A DNA stretch of 64,000 nucleotides from Cupriavidus plantarum (GCF_905397285.1 NZ_CAJPUX010000003.1:372001-436000), one strand, 5' to 3'; counted from the first letter of the stretch, positions 28,025 to 40,383 are shown. Translations and numbers: made by a program. Notes: generated by a model not told the origin, from the letters alone.

Positions 28025-28259
28025 CATCAATTTTCTGTCGGTCGCATTTGCCATCTTCTTTTTCTGGATGGCATGGCACGTCAAGAACAAGCGCGCCACC
28101 AATCCGTCCGGCATGCCGCGCCTGCAGGTCTTCAAGCGCAAATGGGGCGATACCGTGGGCGATCGCGTCCACTGGTGCCTCTATGTCGCGCTGCCGTTCC
28201 TGCTGGCGCTGATGATGGTCGCGAACGCGCTGCGCGGACGGGGGCCGTTCTCGCATTGA
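28017..28259 (+). CDS. Small membrane protein of unknown function
   Basis: An 80-residue protein from ATG 28017, which overlaps the end of the aldehyde dehydrogenase gene. It has an N-terminal membrane segment (about 5-22), a basic middle with RLQVFKRKWGDTVGDRVHW, and a second membrane segment (about 53-70). No family is recognised. The overlap and tidy topology support a real gene, probably co-transcribed with the dehydrogenase. Confidence 0.75.
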   Translation: MGNINFLSVAFAIFFFWMAWHVKNKRATNPSGMPRLQVFKRKWGDTVGDRVHWCLYVALPFLLALMMVANALRGRGPFSH

Positions 28260-28345
28260 GGTTCCGATACTGAAGATACCGAGTTCGAACGAACCGGCCC
28301 GGATCGTCGGCGTCAGACCGCGACGGGCTCCAACGAGGAGACACC

Positions 28346-29653
28346 ATGACCGCAACGACTGTGAACCGCGGCGTCAGCGACGCCGCGTCGGAGGATGCCA
28401 TCTATCGCAAGGTGAGCTGGCGCCTCGTGCCGTTTTTGCTGCTGTGCTACGTGGTCGCGTATCTGGATCGCGTCAACGTGGGCTTTGCCAAGCTGCAGAT
28501 GCTCAACGACCTCAAGTTCAGCGAGACGATCTACGGGCTCGGGGCGGGCATCTTCTTCATCGGCTACTTCCTGTTCGAGGTGCCGAGCAACGTCATCCTG
28601 CATCGCGTCGGCGCGCGCATCTGGATCGCGCGGATCATGATCACGTGGGGCCTGATCTCGGGCGCTATGATGTTCGTCACCACGCCGATGATGTTCTATG
28701 TGCTGCGGTTCCTGCTCGGCGTGGCGGAAGCGGGGTTCTTTCCGGGCATCATCCTTTACCTGACCTACTGGTATCCGGCGGATCGGCGCGGACGCACCAC
28801 GACCTACTTCATGACCGCGATCGCGCTCTCGGGCGTGATCGGCGGGCCGTTGTCCGGCTGGGTCATGCAGGCGTTCGACGGGCATAACGGCTGGGCCGGC
28901 TGGCAGTGGATGTTCCTGATCGAGGGCGTCCCGTCGATCCTCGTGGGCCTCTGGGTACTCGCCTTCCTCGACGACCGGATCCGGCATGCGAAGTGGCTGA
29001 CGGAAGACGAGAAGGCCGTGCTCGAGCGCAATATCGCCGCGGAAAATCAGCACAAGGAGGACCCCCCGATCGGCCGCGTCTTCTCCAGCCCGCGGGTGTG
29101 GCTGATGGCGGCTATCTACTTCAGCTTCGTGATGGGCCTGTACGGCGTGAGCTTCTGGCTGCCGACGATCATCAAGCAGACGGGGGTCAGCAGCGCGCTG
29201 CACATCGGGCTGCTGACGGCCATCCCCTACGGCTGCGCGGTTATCGGCATGGTCCTCTTCGCCTCGAGCGCGGACCGGCGCGGAGAACGCCGGTGGCATA
29301 TCGCCATTCCGGCGTTGATCGGCGCAATCGGGCTGGTGCTGTCGGTCCACTGGCGCGGCGACACCACCATGGCCATGGTGGCGCTCACGATCGCCACGAT
29401 CGGCATCCTGACGACGCTACCGCTCTTCTGGAGCCTCCCGACGGCGTTCCTCGCGGGCACCGGCGCGGCGGCGGGCATCGCGCTGATCAACTCCCTCGGC
29501 AACCTCGCGGGCTTCATCAGCCCGTATGCGGTCGGCTGGCTCAAGGACGCCACGCAGAGCACGGACTCTGGCATGTACCTGCTGGCGGGCTGCATGGTGG
29601 TGGGCGCGGCGCTGGCATTGTCGGTGCCGGCACGGATGGTGAACCGACGCTAG
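28346..29653 (+). CDS. MFS transporter, anion:cation symporter type
   Basis: A 435-residue protein with twelve predicted membrane helices. The N-terminal segment YLDRVNVGFAKLQMLNDLKFSE is typical of the ACS group (sugar acid, tartrate and aromatic acid carriers), as is GIILYLTYWYPADRRGR. A good Shine-Dalgarno, GAGGAG, lies upstream. It likely takes up an organic acid with protons. The substrate is unknown; the nearby aldehyde dehydrogenase is not clearly in the same transcript. Confidence 0.88.
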   Translation: MTATTVNRGVSDAASEDAIYRKVSWRLVPFLLLCYVVAYLDRVNVGFAKLQMLNDLKFSETIYGLGAGIFFIGYFLFEVPSNVILHRVGARIWIARIMITWGLISGAMMFVTTPMMFYVLRFLLGVAEAGFFPGIILYLTYWYPADRRGRTTTYFMTAIALSGVIGGPLSGWVMQAFDGHNGWAGWQWMFLIEGVPSILVGLWVLAFLDDRIRHAKWLTEDEKAVLERNIAAENQHKEDPPIGRVFSSPRVWLMAAIYFSFVMGLYGVSFWLPTIIKQTGVSSALHIGLLTAIPYGCAVIGMVLFASSADRRGERRWHIAIPALIGAIGLVLSVHWRGDTTMAMVALTIATIGILTTLPLFWSLPTAFLAGTGAAAGIALINSLGNLAGFISPYAVGWLKDATQSTDSGMYLLAGCMVVGAALALSVPARMVNRR

Positions 29654-29724
29654 CACCGTCGCTTCCATATCCGACCGGCTATAATGCCCGCCATCCGACA
29701 ACACCAGCCATCTGGAGAATCCGT

Positions 29725-30252
29725 ATGAGCTTCAACCTCGTCTCCCCGGGTAAGGACATCCCCAACGATTTCAACGTCATCATTGAAATCTCCGCCCAAA
29801 GCGATCCCGTGAAGTACGAGGCCGACAAGGAAACCGGCCTGCTGTTCGTGGATCGTTTTATCGGCACCGGCATGCGTTATCCCGCCAACTACGGCTTCAT
29901 CCCGCAAACGCTGTCGGGCGACGGCGATCCCGTGGATGTGCTCGTGCTGACGCCGTTCCCGATCCTGGCCGGCGCCGTCGTGCGCTGCCGTGCGCTCGGC
30001 ATGCTCAAGATGACCGACGAAGGCGGTGTGGACGCGAAGCTGGTCGCCGTGCCCGTGGACAAGCTGTCGCCGGCCACCGCGTTCATGAAGGGTCTCTCGG
30101 ACGTGCCGCAGAACCTGCTCGACCAGATCAAGCACTTCTTCGAGAACTACAAGGCACTCGAGGCAGGCAAGTGGGTCAAGGTGGACGGCTGGGCTGGCAT
30201 CGAGGAAGCCCACAAGGAAATCAGCGACGGCGTGGCGAACTACAAGAAGTAA
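29725..30252 (+). CDS. ppa: Inorganic pyrophosphatase
   Basis: A 175-residue family I soluble pyrophosphatase that hydrolyses pyrophosphate in the cytoplasm. The active-site signature DGDPVDVLV is present, with YPANYGFIPQT and the C-terminal KVDGWAG. ATG 29725 has TGGAGA upstream. A TATAAT at 29680-29685 is a likely -10 box. The gene is followed by a strong terminator and faces a gene on the other strand. Confidence 0.97.
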   Translation: MSFNLVSPGKDIPNDFNVIIEISAQSDPVKYEADKETGLLFVDRFIGTGMRYPANYGFIPQTLSGDGDPVDVLVLTPFPILAGAVVRCRALGMLKMTDEGGVDAKLVAVPVDKLSPATAFMKGLSDVPQNLLDQIKHFFENYKALEAGKWVKVDGWAGIEEAHKEISDGVANYKK

Positions 30253-30272
30253 GCCGCACCCGGCGCCGCAAT

Positions 30273-30302
30273 AAAAAACCGCCAGCGATGGCGGTTTTTT
30301 TT
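30273..30302. terminator. Bidirectional terminator between ppa and the GNAT gene
   Basis: The stem ACCGCCA-GCGA-TGGCGGT is flanked by an A-run on the left and a T-run on the right, so it can end transcription from both sides. It sits 20 bp after ppa and just before the end of the convergent gene. Confidence 0.9.
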
Positions 30303-30307
30303 GTGCG

Positions 30308-31567
30308 TCAGCGCCTGGCGAACGGGTTCCGGTCGTCGAGCTCGTCCATGTAGGCGCTCATCCCCTCCCGTTCCCGTTCGAGGAACCGCTCCACCGCATC
30401 GGCGAACGAAGGATGCGCCAGCCAGTGCGCCGACCGCGTCGCCACGGGCAGGAACCCGCGCGCCATCTTGTGCTCGCCCTGGGCGCCCCCCTCGAACGTG
30501 CCGATACCTTCCGCGATACAGAACTCCAGCGGCTGGTAGTACGCCGTCTCGAAATGCAGGCAGGGATGATGCTCGAGCGCGCCCCAATAGCGGCCGTAAA
30601 GCGTGCTCACGCCGGGGCTAGCGTCGTAGACTACCAGCGACGTGGCGATCGGCCGGCCCTCGCGCTCGGCCACGACCAGCAGCAGGTTTTCAGGCATCGC
30701 ATCCCCGATCCGCCGGAAGAAATCGAGGTTCAGATAGGGCGTGGAATGGTGCTCGCGATAGGTCTGCCGATAGCACCGGTTGAACAGCTTCCACGCCTCG
30801 TCGTCGATCTCCGCCCCGCGCAGCCAGCGGAACGAAATACCCGCCTCGGCGACGCGCCGCCGCTCGGCACGGATGTTCTTGCGCTTCTTCTGCGAGAGCG
30901 TCGCCAGGAACGCATCGAAGCTTTCGTAACCCGCATTGGTCCAGTGGAACTGCACGCCGTGCCGCATCATCATGTCGGCGGCCTCGAGCAGCGGCGCTTC
31001 TTCGGCCGAGGGGTAGAGCACATGGAGCGACGACATGCCCGATTCCTCGGCCAGCGCCAGCGCCACGCGCACGAGCAGCGCGCGCGCATCGGCACTCTCG
31101 GCCAGCAGCCGGGACCCGCGCACGGGCGTGAAGGGAATCGCGGACAGCCATTTGGGGTAGTACTCGACGCCATGCCGTTGATAGGCATCGGCCCACGCCC
31201 AGTCGAAGACATACTCGCCGTACGAATGCGCCTTGGCATAGAGCGGCATGGCGGCGGCAAGCCGGTCGCCGCCGTCCTGCCCCTGATCGGCCTTGTCGCC
31301 GGTGGCCCACAACACCAGATAGCGCGGCGACCAGCCGGTGTCGTCCGTCGCGCTGCCACTCGCATGCAGCGCGTGGAGAAAGGCATGGCGCAGGAAGGGC
31401 GTCGGCTCGGACTGCGCCGCGAGCAGCGCGTCCCATTGCGCGGGCGCGATGCGGGCAAGATCCTCGACGATCTCGGTACGGAATGCGGCGGGGTCGGAAC
31501 CGGTCGTACCGTTGTCGGTCGTACTGGCATCGGCCACGCGTTGGCGAGCGGTGGGGGAGTCGGACAT
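30308..31567 (-). CDS. GNAT-fold protein of the COG3146/DUF482 family
   Basis: A 419-residue protein from ATG 31567; the open frame continues upstream, antisense to nadE, but that part is spurious. It contains [24 protein letters not shown], the central [13 protein letters not shown], and the C-terminal [17 protein letters not shown], all typical of this family, which has a double acyltransferase fold like FemAB-type peptidyltransferases. The substrate is not known. It is divergent from nadE, with 171 bp between the starts. Confidence 0.85.
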   Translation of the reverse strand: MSDSPTARQRVADASTTDNGTTGSDPAAFRTEIVEDLARIAPAQWDALLAAQSEPTPFLRHAFLHALHASGSATDDTGWSPRYLVLWATGDKADQGQDGGDRLAAAMPLYAKAHSYGEYVFDWAWADAYQRHGVEYYPKWLSAIPFTPVRGSRLLAESADARALLVRVALALAEESGMSSLHVLYPSAEEAPLLEAADMMMRHGVQFHWTNAGYESFDAFLATLSQKKRKNIRAERRRVAEAGISFRWLRGAEIDDEAWKLFNRCYRQTYREHHSTPYLNLDFFRRIGDAMPENLLLVVAEREGRPIATSLVVYDASPGVSTLYGRYWGALEHHPCLHFETAYYQPLEFCIAEGIGTFEGGAQGEHKMARGFLPVATRSAHWLAHPSFADAVERFLEREREGMSAYMDELDDRNPFARR

Positions 31568-31738
31568 CGTTCCACGGATGTGCCGCAACAGGCGGCGCCG
31601 GACGAGTCTACCGGAAACGGCGGCACGATGCTGACACCGCCGCGCCCGCCCGCGCGAGGCGTAAAATGCCTCCCAATGCATGGCGAAGCGCCAGAAGTAC
31701 CCACGTCGCCCTCGATACGGGCCCCAGACAAGGCAGAC

Positions 31739-33802
31739 ATGACGCATCCGTTCTTCAACCTGTATTCGCACGGCTTCGCACGCGTGGCGGTCGCCGTGCC
31801 CGAGTGCCGCGTGGCCGATCCCGCGTACAACGCCGAACAGACCATCGCCCTCGCACGCGAGGCGGCGGCCAACGGCGTCGCGCTGGTCGCGTTCCCGGAA
31901 CTGGGCCTGTCGGCCTACACCTGCGACGACCTGTTCCATCAGCGCGCGCTGCTGCGCGAATGCGAACTGGCGCTGCAGCAGATCGTGGAAGCCTCGTCGA
32001 CCCTCGCGCCGGCCATCGTCGTCGGCATGCCGCTGCTGGTCGAGCACCAGTTGTTCAACTGCGCGGTGGTGGTGGCGGGCGGCACGATCCGCGGGGTCGT
32101 GCCCAAGAGCTACCTGCCCAACTACTGGGAGTTCTACGAAGCGCGCCAGTTCAGCGCGGCGGACAATGCCACCGTCTCGCGCATCTCGCTGCTCGGCACC
32201 ACGGTGCCGTTCGGCGCGGGGCTGCTGTTCGAGGTCGAGAACATCCCGTTCTTCCGCTTTCACGTGGAGATCTGCGAGGACGTCTGGGTCCCGGTGCCGC
32301 CGTCGTCGTTCGCGGCGCTGGCCGGCGCGACCGTGCTCGTGAACCTGTCCGCGTCGAACATCGTCGTCGGCAAGTCCGGCTACCGGCATCAGCTCGTGTC
32401 GCAGCAGTCCGCGCGGTGCCTGGCCGCGTACCTGTACACATCGGCGGGCAAGGGCGAATCGACGACCGACCTCGCGTGGGATGGCCAGGCCCTGATCTAT
32501 GAGAACGGCGAACTGCTCGGCGAGTCGGAGCGCTTCTCCAACGACTCGCATCTGTTGTGCGCCGACGTCGACGTCGAGCGCCTGTCGCGCGAACGCATGC
32601 ACCAGGTCACGTTCGGCCATTCGGTCCGCCGCCACCGCGAGGAGGTGGAGAAGTTCGAGGTGGTGTCGTTCCGCGTGGAAGTGCCGACGCTGGACGCCTT
32701 GCCGCTCGCGCGCGAGGTCGCGCGGTTCCCGTACGTGCCGGCCGACCCGCGCATGCGCGACGTGCGCTGCATGGAGGTGTACAACATCCAGGTGCAGGCG
32801 CTCGTCCAGCGGATGTCCTCCACCAGGCTGTCGAAGGTGGTGATCGGCGTATCCGGCGGCCTCGATTCCACGCACGCGCTGCTGGTCTGCGCCAAGGCGA
32901 TGGACCGGCTGGGCCTGCCGCGCGCGAACATCCTCGCCTACACGATGCCGGGATTCGCCACGAGCGATCGCACGCTGAAGCAGGCGCGCGAACTCATGGA
33001 GCGCGTGGGATGTACCGCGGCCGAGATCGACATCCGCCCGAGCTGCATGGCGATGCTGAAGGACCTCGACCACCCGTTCGCGCGCGGGGAGCCCGTCTAC
33101 GACGTGACGTTCGAAAACGTGCAGGCCGGCGAGCGCACCAACCACCTGTTCCGGCTGGCCAACCACCACGGCGGCATCGTGATCGGCACGGGCGACCTGA
33201 GCGAGCTCGCGCTCGGCTGGTGCACCTACGGCGTGGGCGACCACATGTCCCACTACAGCGTGAACGCCAGCGTCCCGAAAACGCTGATCAGCCACCTCGT
33301 GCGCTGGGTGGCGGACACCGGGCAGGTCGTGGAGGAGGGCAAGGAGGTGCTGCTGGCCGTGCTCGATACCGATATCAGCCCGGAACTGGTCCCGGCCGGC
33401 GCGGAGCAGGGCGCTACAGACAAGGCGCCCGGCCAGAAGACCGAGCAGATCATCGGGCCGTACGAGCTGCAGGACTTCAACCTTTACTACACACTGCGCT
33501 TCGGCTTTTCGCCGTCGAAGGTCGCCTTCCTCGCGCAGTCTGCCTGGGGCGACCGCGAACGCGGCGGCTGGCCAAACGGCCCGGAAGTCGCGCGCAACGC
33601 CTACGAACTGGCCGAGATCAAGCGTGTTCTGGGGATTTTCGTCGATCGATTCTTCCGAACGAGCCAGTTCAAACGGTCTTGCATCCCGAATGCACCGAAA
33701 GTGGGCTCGGGCGGTTCCCTGTCGCCCCGGGGGGACTGGCGCGCCCCGAGCGACGCGGAATCGGCGGTCTGGATGCGCGATCTGGCCCGGATTCCGGACT
33801 GA
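31739..33802 (+). CDS. nadE: Glutamine-dependent NAD+ synthetase
   Basis: A 687-residue two-domain enzyme that makes NAD+ from deamido-NAD with ammonia taken from glutamine. The N-terminal nitrilase-like glutaminase domain shows the triad: Glu in [12 protein letters not shown], Lys in [14 protein letters not shown], and Cys in EICEDVW. The C-terminal synthetase domain has the P-loop [12 protein letters not shown] and [12 protein letters not shown]. The start [19 protein letters not shown] fits the family better than the much longer open frame. AAGG lies upstream. Confidence 0.95.
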   Translation: MTHPFFNLYSHGFARVAVAVPECRVADPAYNAEQTIALAREAAANGVALVAFPELGLSAYTCDDLFHQRALLRECELALQQIVEASSTLAPAIVVGMPLLVEHQLFNCAVVVAGGTIRGVVPKSYLPNYWEFYEARQFSAADNATVSRISLLGTTVPFGAGLLFEVENIPFFRFHVEICEDVWVPVPPSSFAALAGATVLVNLSASNIVVGKSGYRHQLVSQQSARCLAAYLYTSAGKGESTTDLAWDGQALIYENGELLGESERFSNDSHLLCADVDVERLSRERMHQVTFGHSVRRHREEVEKFEVVSFRVEVPTLDALPLAREVARFPYVPADPRMRDVRCMEVYNIQVQALVQRMSSTRLSKVVIGVSGGLDSTHALLVCAKAMDRLGLPRANILAYTMPGFATSDRTLKQARELMERVGCTAAEIDIRPSCMAMLKDLDHPFARGEPVYDVTFENVQAGERTNHLFRLANHHGGIVIGTGDLSELALGWCTYGVGDHMSHYSVNASVPKTLISHLVRWVADTGQVVEEGKEVLLAVLDTDISPELVPAGAEQGATDKAPGQKTEQIIGPYELQDFNLYYTLRFGFSPSKVAFLAQSAWGDRERGGWPNGPEVARNAYELAEIKRVLGIFVDRFFRTSQFKRSCIPNAPKVGSGGSLSPRGDWRAPSDAESAVWMRDLARIPD

Positions 33803-34219
<417 letters not shown>

Positions 34220-34233
34220 ATTTTCGGACTCGT

Positions 34234-34262
34234 AAAAAAACCGGCCGATGGCCGGTTTTTTA
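34234..34262. terminator. Bidirectional terminator between glnB and the TRIC gene
   Basis: The stem CCGGCC-GAT-GGCCGG has an A7 run on the left and a T-run on the right, so it can serve both converging transcripts. Confidence 0.9.
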
Positions 34263-34275
34263 TCGCCTTCTCTCT

Positions 34276-34923
34276 TCAGCTCGGCAGCTTCCACCCAAAC
34301 TGCACCGACACCAGCCGCATCGTCATCGTAACGAGCGCGCCCGCGAGCAGCGCCACCTCCTGCTCAGCGCGCAGCCACGTCAATCCCACATAGACCCAGC
34401 ACCCGACGAACGAACACGTCGCGTAGGGCGAGCGGTCCCGCAGGATCATCGGCACCTCGTTGCACAAGACATCGCGCACCACACCGCCGAACACCGCGGA
34501 GATGATGCCCATCATCACGGCCACGGTCGGCGTCATCTGCGCGACGAGCGCGAGCGAGGTGCCGGTGACCGAGAACAGGCCGAGCCCGATCGCATCGGCC
34601 ACGAGCATCGCGCGATCGGACGCCACCGAGCTGACCACGCGGAACACGATCGCCGCGCCGATGGACATCACGAAGATCAGCATCACGTAGTACTCGTGCT
34701 CGACCCAGTAGAACGGGCGGCGATCGAGCAGCACGTCGCGTACCGTGCCGCCGCCGAATGCGGTGGCGAACGCGACGATGAACGTGCCTACCGCATCGAG
34801 CCGCTGCTTGCGCGCGTCGACCACGCCGGAGATCGCGAACGCGAGCACGCCGATCACCTCCATGACATGGAGGATCAGGGGCAGGCGCCCCATCAGCAGG
34901 TCGAAGGGCAGATGCAGATGCAT
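34276..34923 (-). CDS. TRIC-type cation channel family membrane protein (YadS/UPF0126)
   Basis: A 215-residue membrane protein with about seven helices in two repeats. Each repeat carries the family motif: FGGGTVRDVLL in the first and FGGVVRDVLCNEVPMIL in the second. Bacterial TRIC proteins form trimeric cation channels in the inner membrane. The start ATG 34923 shares one base with the stop of smr (TGATG), so translation is probably coupled to smr. Confidence 0.9.
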   Translation of the reverse strand: MHLHLPFDLLMGRLPLILHVMEVIGVLAFAISGVVDARKQRLDAVGTFIVAFATAFGGGTVRDVLLDRRPFYWVEHEYYVMLIFVMSIGAAIVFRVVSSVASDRAMLVADAIGLGLFSVTGTSLALVAQMTPTVAVMMGIISAVFGGVVRDVLCNEVPMILRDRSPYATCSFVGCWVYVGLTWLRAEQEVALLAGALVTMTMRLVSVQFGWKLPS

Positions 34924-35594
34924 CAGCTGCGAGGCTGACGCAACAACACCATGACCGCGCCCGCGCCGCCCATCGTCTCCCGGGCCTGCACGAAAGCGAT
35001 CACCTCTTCTTTCTGCACGAGCCAGCTGCGCACCTTGCCCTTGAGCACGGGCAGCTTGTCGGGCGAGCCATTGCCCTTGCCGTGGATCACGCGCACGCAG
35101 CGCACGCCATTGCGCACCGAGCGCCGCAGGAATTCGGCGAGCGCTTCGCGCGCTTCCTCGCGGCGCAGGCCATGCAAGTCGATCTTGTCCTGCGGCACCC
35201 ACTCGCCGCGGCGCAGCTTGCGGATGACGTCGAGGCCGATACCGGGACGGCGGAACGACATCTCGTCGGTATCGAGCAGATTCTCGATATCGAACTCGTC
35301 CGATAACGAGGCGGCAAGCACTTCCTGGTCGTTGCGCTGGGTTTGCACCGGAACCGGTGCGGGATGCTGCGGGGGATGGCTGACGCGATTGCGGTCGCGC
35401 AGCGAATTGACGTTGCCGATACTGGCGCGGAAGACATCGGCTTCCTCGCGCGCGCGCTGCGCGGCCGCCTCGGCGGCAATGCGCTCGGCCTCGCGCCGTT
35501 CGGCGTCGGCCTTCATCGTGTCACGCAGGCTGGCGAGGTCGCCTAGCCCCAGGCGTTGCGCGGTCGGTTTGGGTTTGGGGGCGCCTTGCGACAT
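34923..35594 (-). CDS. Smr-domain protein
   Basis: A 223-residue protein. The N-terminal ~120 residues are charged, with an Ala/Glu/Arg coiled stretch (AERREAERIAAEAAAQRAR) and the DUF1771-like PGIGLDVIRKLRRGEWVPQ. The C-terminal Smr domain has the LDLHG-type motif as DKIDLHGLRREEAREAL and the GKGNGS loop in RVIHGKGNGSP. Smr domains act as nucleases on RNA or branched DNA. The start MSQGAPKPKP at 35594 follows a TATAAT -10 box at 35622-35627. Confidence 0.9.
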   Translation of the reverse strand: MSQGAPKPKPTAQRLGLGDLASLRDTMKADAERREAERIAAEAAAQRAREEADVFRASIGNVNSLRDRNRVSHPPQHPAPVPVQTQRNDQEVLAASLSDEFDIENLLDTDEMSFRRPGIGLDVIRKLRRGEWVPQDKIDLHGLRREEAREALAEFLRRSVRNGVRCVRVIHGKGNGSPDKLPVLKGKVRSWLVQKEEVIAFVQARETMGGAGAVMVLLRQPRS

Positions 35595-35630
35595 GGAAAC
35601 TTCTCCGTAAGCACGACGCCGATTATAGCC

Positions 35631-35666
35631 GCACGCCCTGCCCACCGGCCGGCGGGCAGGGCGTGC
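35631..35666. other. Perfect 13-bp hairpin between trxB and smr
   Basis: The arms GCACGCCCTGCCC and GGGCAGGGCGTGC pair perfectly around a ten-base GC-rich loop. It begins 20 bp after the trxB stop, so it can act as its terminator or 3' barrier, but no T-run follows on the minus strand. It lies just upstream of the likely smr promoter (TATAAT at 35622-35627). Confidence 0.7.
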
Positions 35667-35686
35667 GAAAAGCCGAGCTCAGAAGA

Positions 35687-36679
<993 letters not shown>

Positions 36680-36816
36680 TCACGCCGGCTTGAATTCGAA
36701 GCCGCCATTATAAGTGGTGCGGCATTTGCTCACTGTTGCAAATTCCAATGGGGGCGATAGCGGCCGGCAAGGGTAAAATGGCCGCCATCGTCCACATTCG
36801 GCACTTTGTCTCCTGC

Positions 36817-39156
36817 ATGGCCCGAGCTACCACGACAACCCGTACCGACCCGTCCGCGCTGCCTTCCCGCATCGGCAAGCTGCTCGGCGAAGTACGCTGG
36901 TTCCTGCTGCTTGCCGTCACGCTGGGCTTCCTCTGCGTGCTGGCGAGCTACAGCAAGGCGGACCCCGGCTGGTCCCACGCCAATCAGGTGGCCGACATCC
37001 ATAATCTCGGCGGCCGCGTCGGCGCCTGGCTCGCCGATGTCCTGTTCTTCATCTTCGGCTTCTCCGCCTACTGGTGGAGCGTGCTGCTCGTCCGCCGCTG
37101 CTGGCGCGGCTGGCGCGCGCTGACGGCCGAACTGCCCGAACGCGCCCATCTGGAAGCCGGCGAGGGCAGCGCGGCGGTCAGCTGGATCGGCTTCGGCCTC
37201 ACGCTCGTGTCGAGCATGGGCCTGGAGGCCATCCGCATGTACCCGCTGCGCGCCGCGCTGCCCCGCGCGCCGGGCGGCGTGCTCGGCGACCTGCTCGGCG
37301 GCTGGCTGCAGATCGCGCTCGGTTTCTCCGGCGCGACGCTGCTGCTGCTGACGATGTTCGCCATCGGCCTGTCGCTGTTCTTCCATTTCTCGTGGCTCTC
37401 CGTGGCCGAGCACGTCGGCGGCTTCGTCGAGTCGCTGTTCCTTGGCTTCAAGGCGCGCCGCGAAAGCAAGCAGGACCGCATCATCGGCGAGGCCGCCAAG
37501 GTCGAACGCACCGAAACCGTCGAGGTGCAGCGCGTGCGCAACGAGGAAGCCACACCGGTGCAGATCGTGCGTCCGCAGGCCGTGCCGAAGCACGAGCGCG
37601 TGGAGCGCGAAAAGCAGCAGCCCCTTTTCGCCGACATCCAGGACTCCGACCTGCCGCCGCTGTCCCTGCTCGACCCGATTCCCGCGCATCAGGAAACCGT
37701 GAGCGCCGAAACGCTCGAGTTCACGTCGCGCCTGATCGAGAAGAAGCTCAAGGACTTCGGCGTCGAGGTCAAGGTCGTGGCCGCCTACCCGGGCCCCGTC
37801 ATCACGCGTTACGAAATCGAGCCGGCCACGGGCGTCAAGGGCAGCCAGGTGGTGAACCTCGCGCGCGACCTCGCGCGTTCGCTGTCGCTGGTCTCGATCC
37901 GGGTCGTGGAGACGATTCCGGGCAAGAACTACATGGGACTCGAACTCCCGAATCCCAAGAGGCAGACCGTGCGCCTGTCCGAGATCCTCGGTTCGCAGGT
38001 CTACAACGAGAGCGCGTCGAGCCTGACGATGGCGCTCGGCAAGGACATCGCCGGCAAGCCGATGGTCGCCGACCTCGCCCGCATGCCGCACTGCATGGTG
38101 GCCGGCACGACGGGCTCGGGCAAGTCGGTGGGGATCAACGCGATGATCCTCTCGCTGCTCTACAAGGCCAAGGCCGAGAGCGTGCGCCTGATCCTGATCG
38201 ACCCCAAGATGCTGGAAATGAGCGTCTACGAGGGCATTCCGCACCTGCTGTGCCCGGTGGTCACGGACATGCGCCAGGCCGGCAACGCGCTGAACTGGGC
38301 GGTCGGGGAGATGGAGCGCCGCTACAAGCTCATGAGCAAGCTCGGCGTGCGGAACCTTGCCGGGTACAACAAGAAGATCGAGGAGGCGGCGGCCAGGGAA
38401 GAGAAGATTCCGAACCCGTTCAGCCTGACGCCGGACGCGCCGGAGCCGCTCGAGAAGCTGCCGACCATCGTGATCGTGATCGACGAGCTGGCGGACCTGA
38501 TGATGGTCGTCGGCAAGAAGGTCGAAGAGCTGATCGCCCGGATCGCGCAAAAGGCGCGCGCCGCGGGCCTGCACCTCGTACTGGCCACGCAGCGTCCGTC
38601 GGTGGACGTGATCACTGGCCTCATCAAGGCCAACGTGCCGACGCGTATCGCGTTCCAGGTCAGCAGCAAGATCGACTCGCGCACGATCCTTGACCAGCAG
38701 GGCGCGGAAGCGCTGCTCGGCATGGGCGACATGCTGTACCTCGCGCCGGGCACGGGGTTGCCGATTCGCGTCCACGGGGCCTTCGTCTCCGATGATGAAG
38801 TTCACCGCGTGGTCGACAAGCTCAAGGAAGCGGGCGAGCCGAACTATATCGAGGGCATCCTCGAAGGCGGCCTTGTCGATGGCGACGGCGGTGGCGACAG
38901 CCTCGGCGGCGGGGCGGGCATCGGCGGGGGCGGAGGCGAGGCCGATCCGCTGTACGACCAGGCCGTCGAGGTCGTCATCAAGAACCGCCGCGCGTCCATT
39001 TCGCTGGTCCAGCGGCACCTGCGCATCGGTTACAACCGCGCCGCGCGGCTGCTGGAGGACATGGAAAAGGCCGGACTGGTGTCGGCGATGTCGGGCAACG
39101 GCAACCGCGACATTCTCGTGCAGGGCGGCGGCGCCGCCGCGCGCGACGAAGAGTAG
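36817..39156 (+). CDS. ftsK: DNA translocase FtsK
   Basis: A 779-residue protein from ATG 36817 (MARATTT...). It has four to five N-terminal membrane segments (about 25-190), a short linker, and the motor domain with Walker [11 protein letters not shown], Walker [14 protein letters not shown] and the FtsK signature [12 protein letters not shown]. The C-terminal winged helix (gamma domain) contains [19 protein letters not shown], which reads KOPS sites. A Gly-rich insert, [12 protein letters not shown], separates motor and gamma. It clears chromosomes from the closing septum. Confidence 0.95.
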   Translation: MARATTTTRTDPSALPSRIGKLLGEVRWFLLLAVTLGFLCVLASYSKADPGWSHANQVADIHNLGGRVGAWLADVLFFIFGFSAYWWSVLLVRRCWRGWRALTAELPERAHLEAGEGSAAVSWIGFGLTLVSSMGLEAIRMYPLRAALPRAPGGVLGDLLGGWLQIALGFSGATLLLLTMFAIGLSLFFHFSWLSVAEHVGGFVESLFLGFKARRESKQDRIIGEAAKVERTETVEVQRVRNEEATPVQIVRPQAVPKHERVEREKQQPLFADIQDSDLPPLSLLDPIPAHQETVSAETLEFTSRLIEKKLKDFGVEVKVVAAYPGPVITRYEIEPATGVKGSQVVNLARDLARSLSLVSIRVVETIPGKNYMGLELPNPKRQTVRLSEILGSQVYNESASSLTMALGKDIAGKPMVADLARMPHCMVAGTTGSGKSVGINAMILSLLYKAKAESVRLILIDPKMLEMSVYEGIPHLLCPVVTDMRQAGNALNWAVGEMERRYKLMSKLGVRNLAGYNKKIEEAAAREEKIPNPFSLTPDAPEPLEKLPTIVIVIDELADLMMVVGKKVEELIARIAQKARAAGLHLVLATQRPSVDVITGLIKANVPTRIAFQVSSKIDSRTILDQQGAEALLGMGDMLYLAPGTGLPIRVHGAFVSDDEVHRVVDKLKEAGEPNYIEGILEGGLVDGDGGGDSLGGGAGIGGGGGEADPLYDQAVEVVIKNRRASISLVQRHLRIGYNRAARLLEDMEKAGLVSAMSGNGNRDILVQGGGAAARDEE

Positions 39157-39270
39157 GCCGGGCCGGCACCGCCCGGCTAACGCACTGTTACGTCCGTCAC
39201 AGGCGCGCCGGGAATCCCCCGGCCGCGCCACGCTCTAACCGGACAGCTCCACAGGAAAGGATCCAGACTC

Positions 39271-39951
39271 ATGCGTTTTCGCGTTGTTGCCTCCAAAGCT
39301 ATGTACAAAGCGATGTCCAAGGCGGCCTCCACCGTCGCGGCATGTGCCACCGTGGCGCTCATGTCGGCAATGACTCCCGCCCACGCAGCCGCCACCGACC
39401 AGTTGCAGAGCTTCGTCTCGAGCGTGAAGAGCGCGCGCGGCGAATTCACGCAGAAGCAGGTCAAGGGGCAGGGCGACATCCTCAAGGTGGCCGGCCAGTC
39501 GAGCGGCACATTCACGTTCGCGCGTCCCGGCAAGTTCGTGTGGCGCTACACCAAGCCGTACGACCAGCTGCTGCAGGCCGACGGCCAGACGCTGTACATC
39601 TACGACAAGGACCTGAACCAGGTGACCGAGCGCAAGCTTGACGGCGCGCTGGGTTCGAGCCCGGCCGCAATCCTGTTCGGCAGCAACGACTTCGAGAAAA
39701 ATTTCACCGTGGCCAACGGCCCGACGCGCGACGGCATCGAGTGGCTCGAGCTGAAGCCGAAATCCAAGGACACGCAGTTCGAGCGGATCGGCATCGGCTT
39801 CAAGGGCGGCAATCTGGAGGCCATGGAGCTGCGCGACGCGTTCGGCAACACCACGCTGCTGACGTTCACGAACATCCAGAAGAATCCCTCGCTGCCGGCC
39901 GACACGTTCCGGTTCGTGGTGCCGAAGGGCGCCGATGTCATGAAGCAATAA
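39271..39951 (+). CDS. lolA: LolA, periplasmic lipoprotein carrier
   Basis: A 226-residue protein with a signal peptide cleaved near AHAAA (about residue 43). The LolA core includes [31 protein letters not shown] and [16 protein letters not shown]. It carries outer-membrane lipoproteins across the periplasm from LolCDE to LolB. Three in-frame Met codons lie in the first 16 residues (positions 1, 11 and 15), so the true start could be slightly downstream. AGGAAAGG precedes ATG 39271. It follows ftsK on the same strand. Confidence 0.94.
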   Translation: MRFRVVASKAMYKAMSKAASTVAACATVALMSAMTPAHAAATDQLQSFVSSVKSARGEFTQKQVKGQGDILKVAGQSSGTFTFARPGKFVWRYTKPYDQLLQADGQTLYIYDKDLNQVTERKLDGALGSSPAAILFGSNDFEKNFTVANGPTRDGIEWLELKPKSKDTQFERIGIGFKGGNLEAMELRDAFGNTTLLTFTNIQKNPSLPADTFRFVVPKGADVMKQ

Positions 39952-39960
39952 GGTCGATCG

Positions 39961-40383
39961 ATGTTCCACGCTCCCATCTCCGCCGCCCTGCCCAGAACGC
40001 GGTCCGCGATTGCCGCGTTGTCCCTGACCGCCGGCGCGCTGCTGGCCGGGTGCGCCGCGCCCGGCGCCGCGCGCCATTTCGACGTCGATGCGTTCCTGCG
40101 CGGCTCCGATACGGCGTTGCCGGAGGTCATCGGCAACGCCGACTTCCTCAAGGCCACGCGTGCCTCCGCCACGCAGTGCGCGACGCTGTTGCAATCGCCG
40201 ACGAGCGGGGCGCTCGAAGAGTTGCCCTCCGCGGGCCTGCGCCCTGCGTGGCTGTTGCATCCGGCCGGCACGCCGGACAAGGTATGGCTGATCGTCAGCG
40301 AGACGGGCGGCGAACGCAGCTGCCATGGCCCGCTGCCCGCCGACGCGATGAAGACGCTGGCCGAGCGGGCGAAAGGCGGCTGA
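39961..40383 (+). CDS. Putative lipoprotein of unknown function downstream of lolA
   Basis: A 140-residue protein starting 9 bp after lolA. It has a lipobox in SLTAGALLAGC with Cys31. The mature part is about 110 residues with one central Cys pair (CAT and SCHG). No family is recognised. The tight spacing suggests co-transcription with lolA, and it may itself be a LolA client; that is inference only. Confidence 0.75.
   Translation: MFHAPISAALPRTRSAIAALSLTAGALLAGCAAPGAARHFDVDAFLRGSDTALPEVIGNADFLKATRASATQCATLLQSPTSGALEELPSAGLRPAWLLHPAGTPDKVWLIVSETGGERSCHGPLPADAMKTLAERAKGG

Noticed and set aside
31568..33295. Long minus-strand extension of the GNAT frame antisense to nadE
   Set aside because: The extension has no motifs and lies over a well-supported NAD synthetase; the family start is at 31567.
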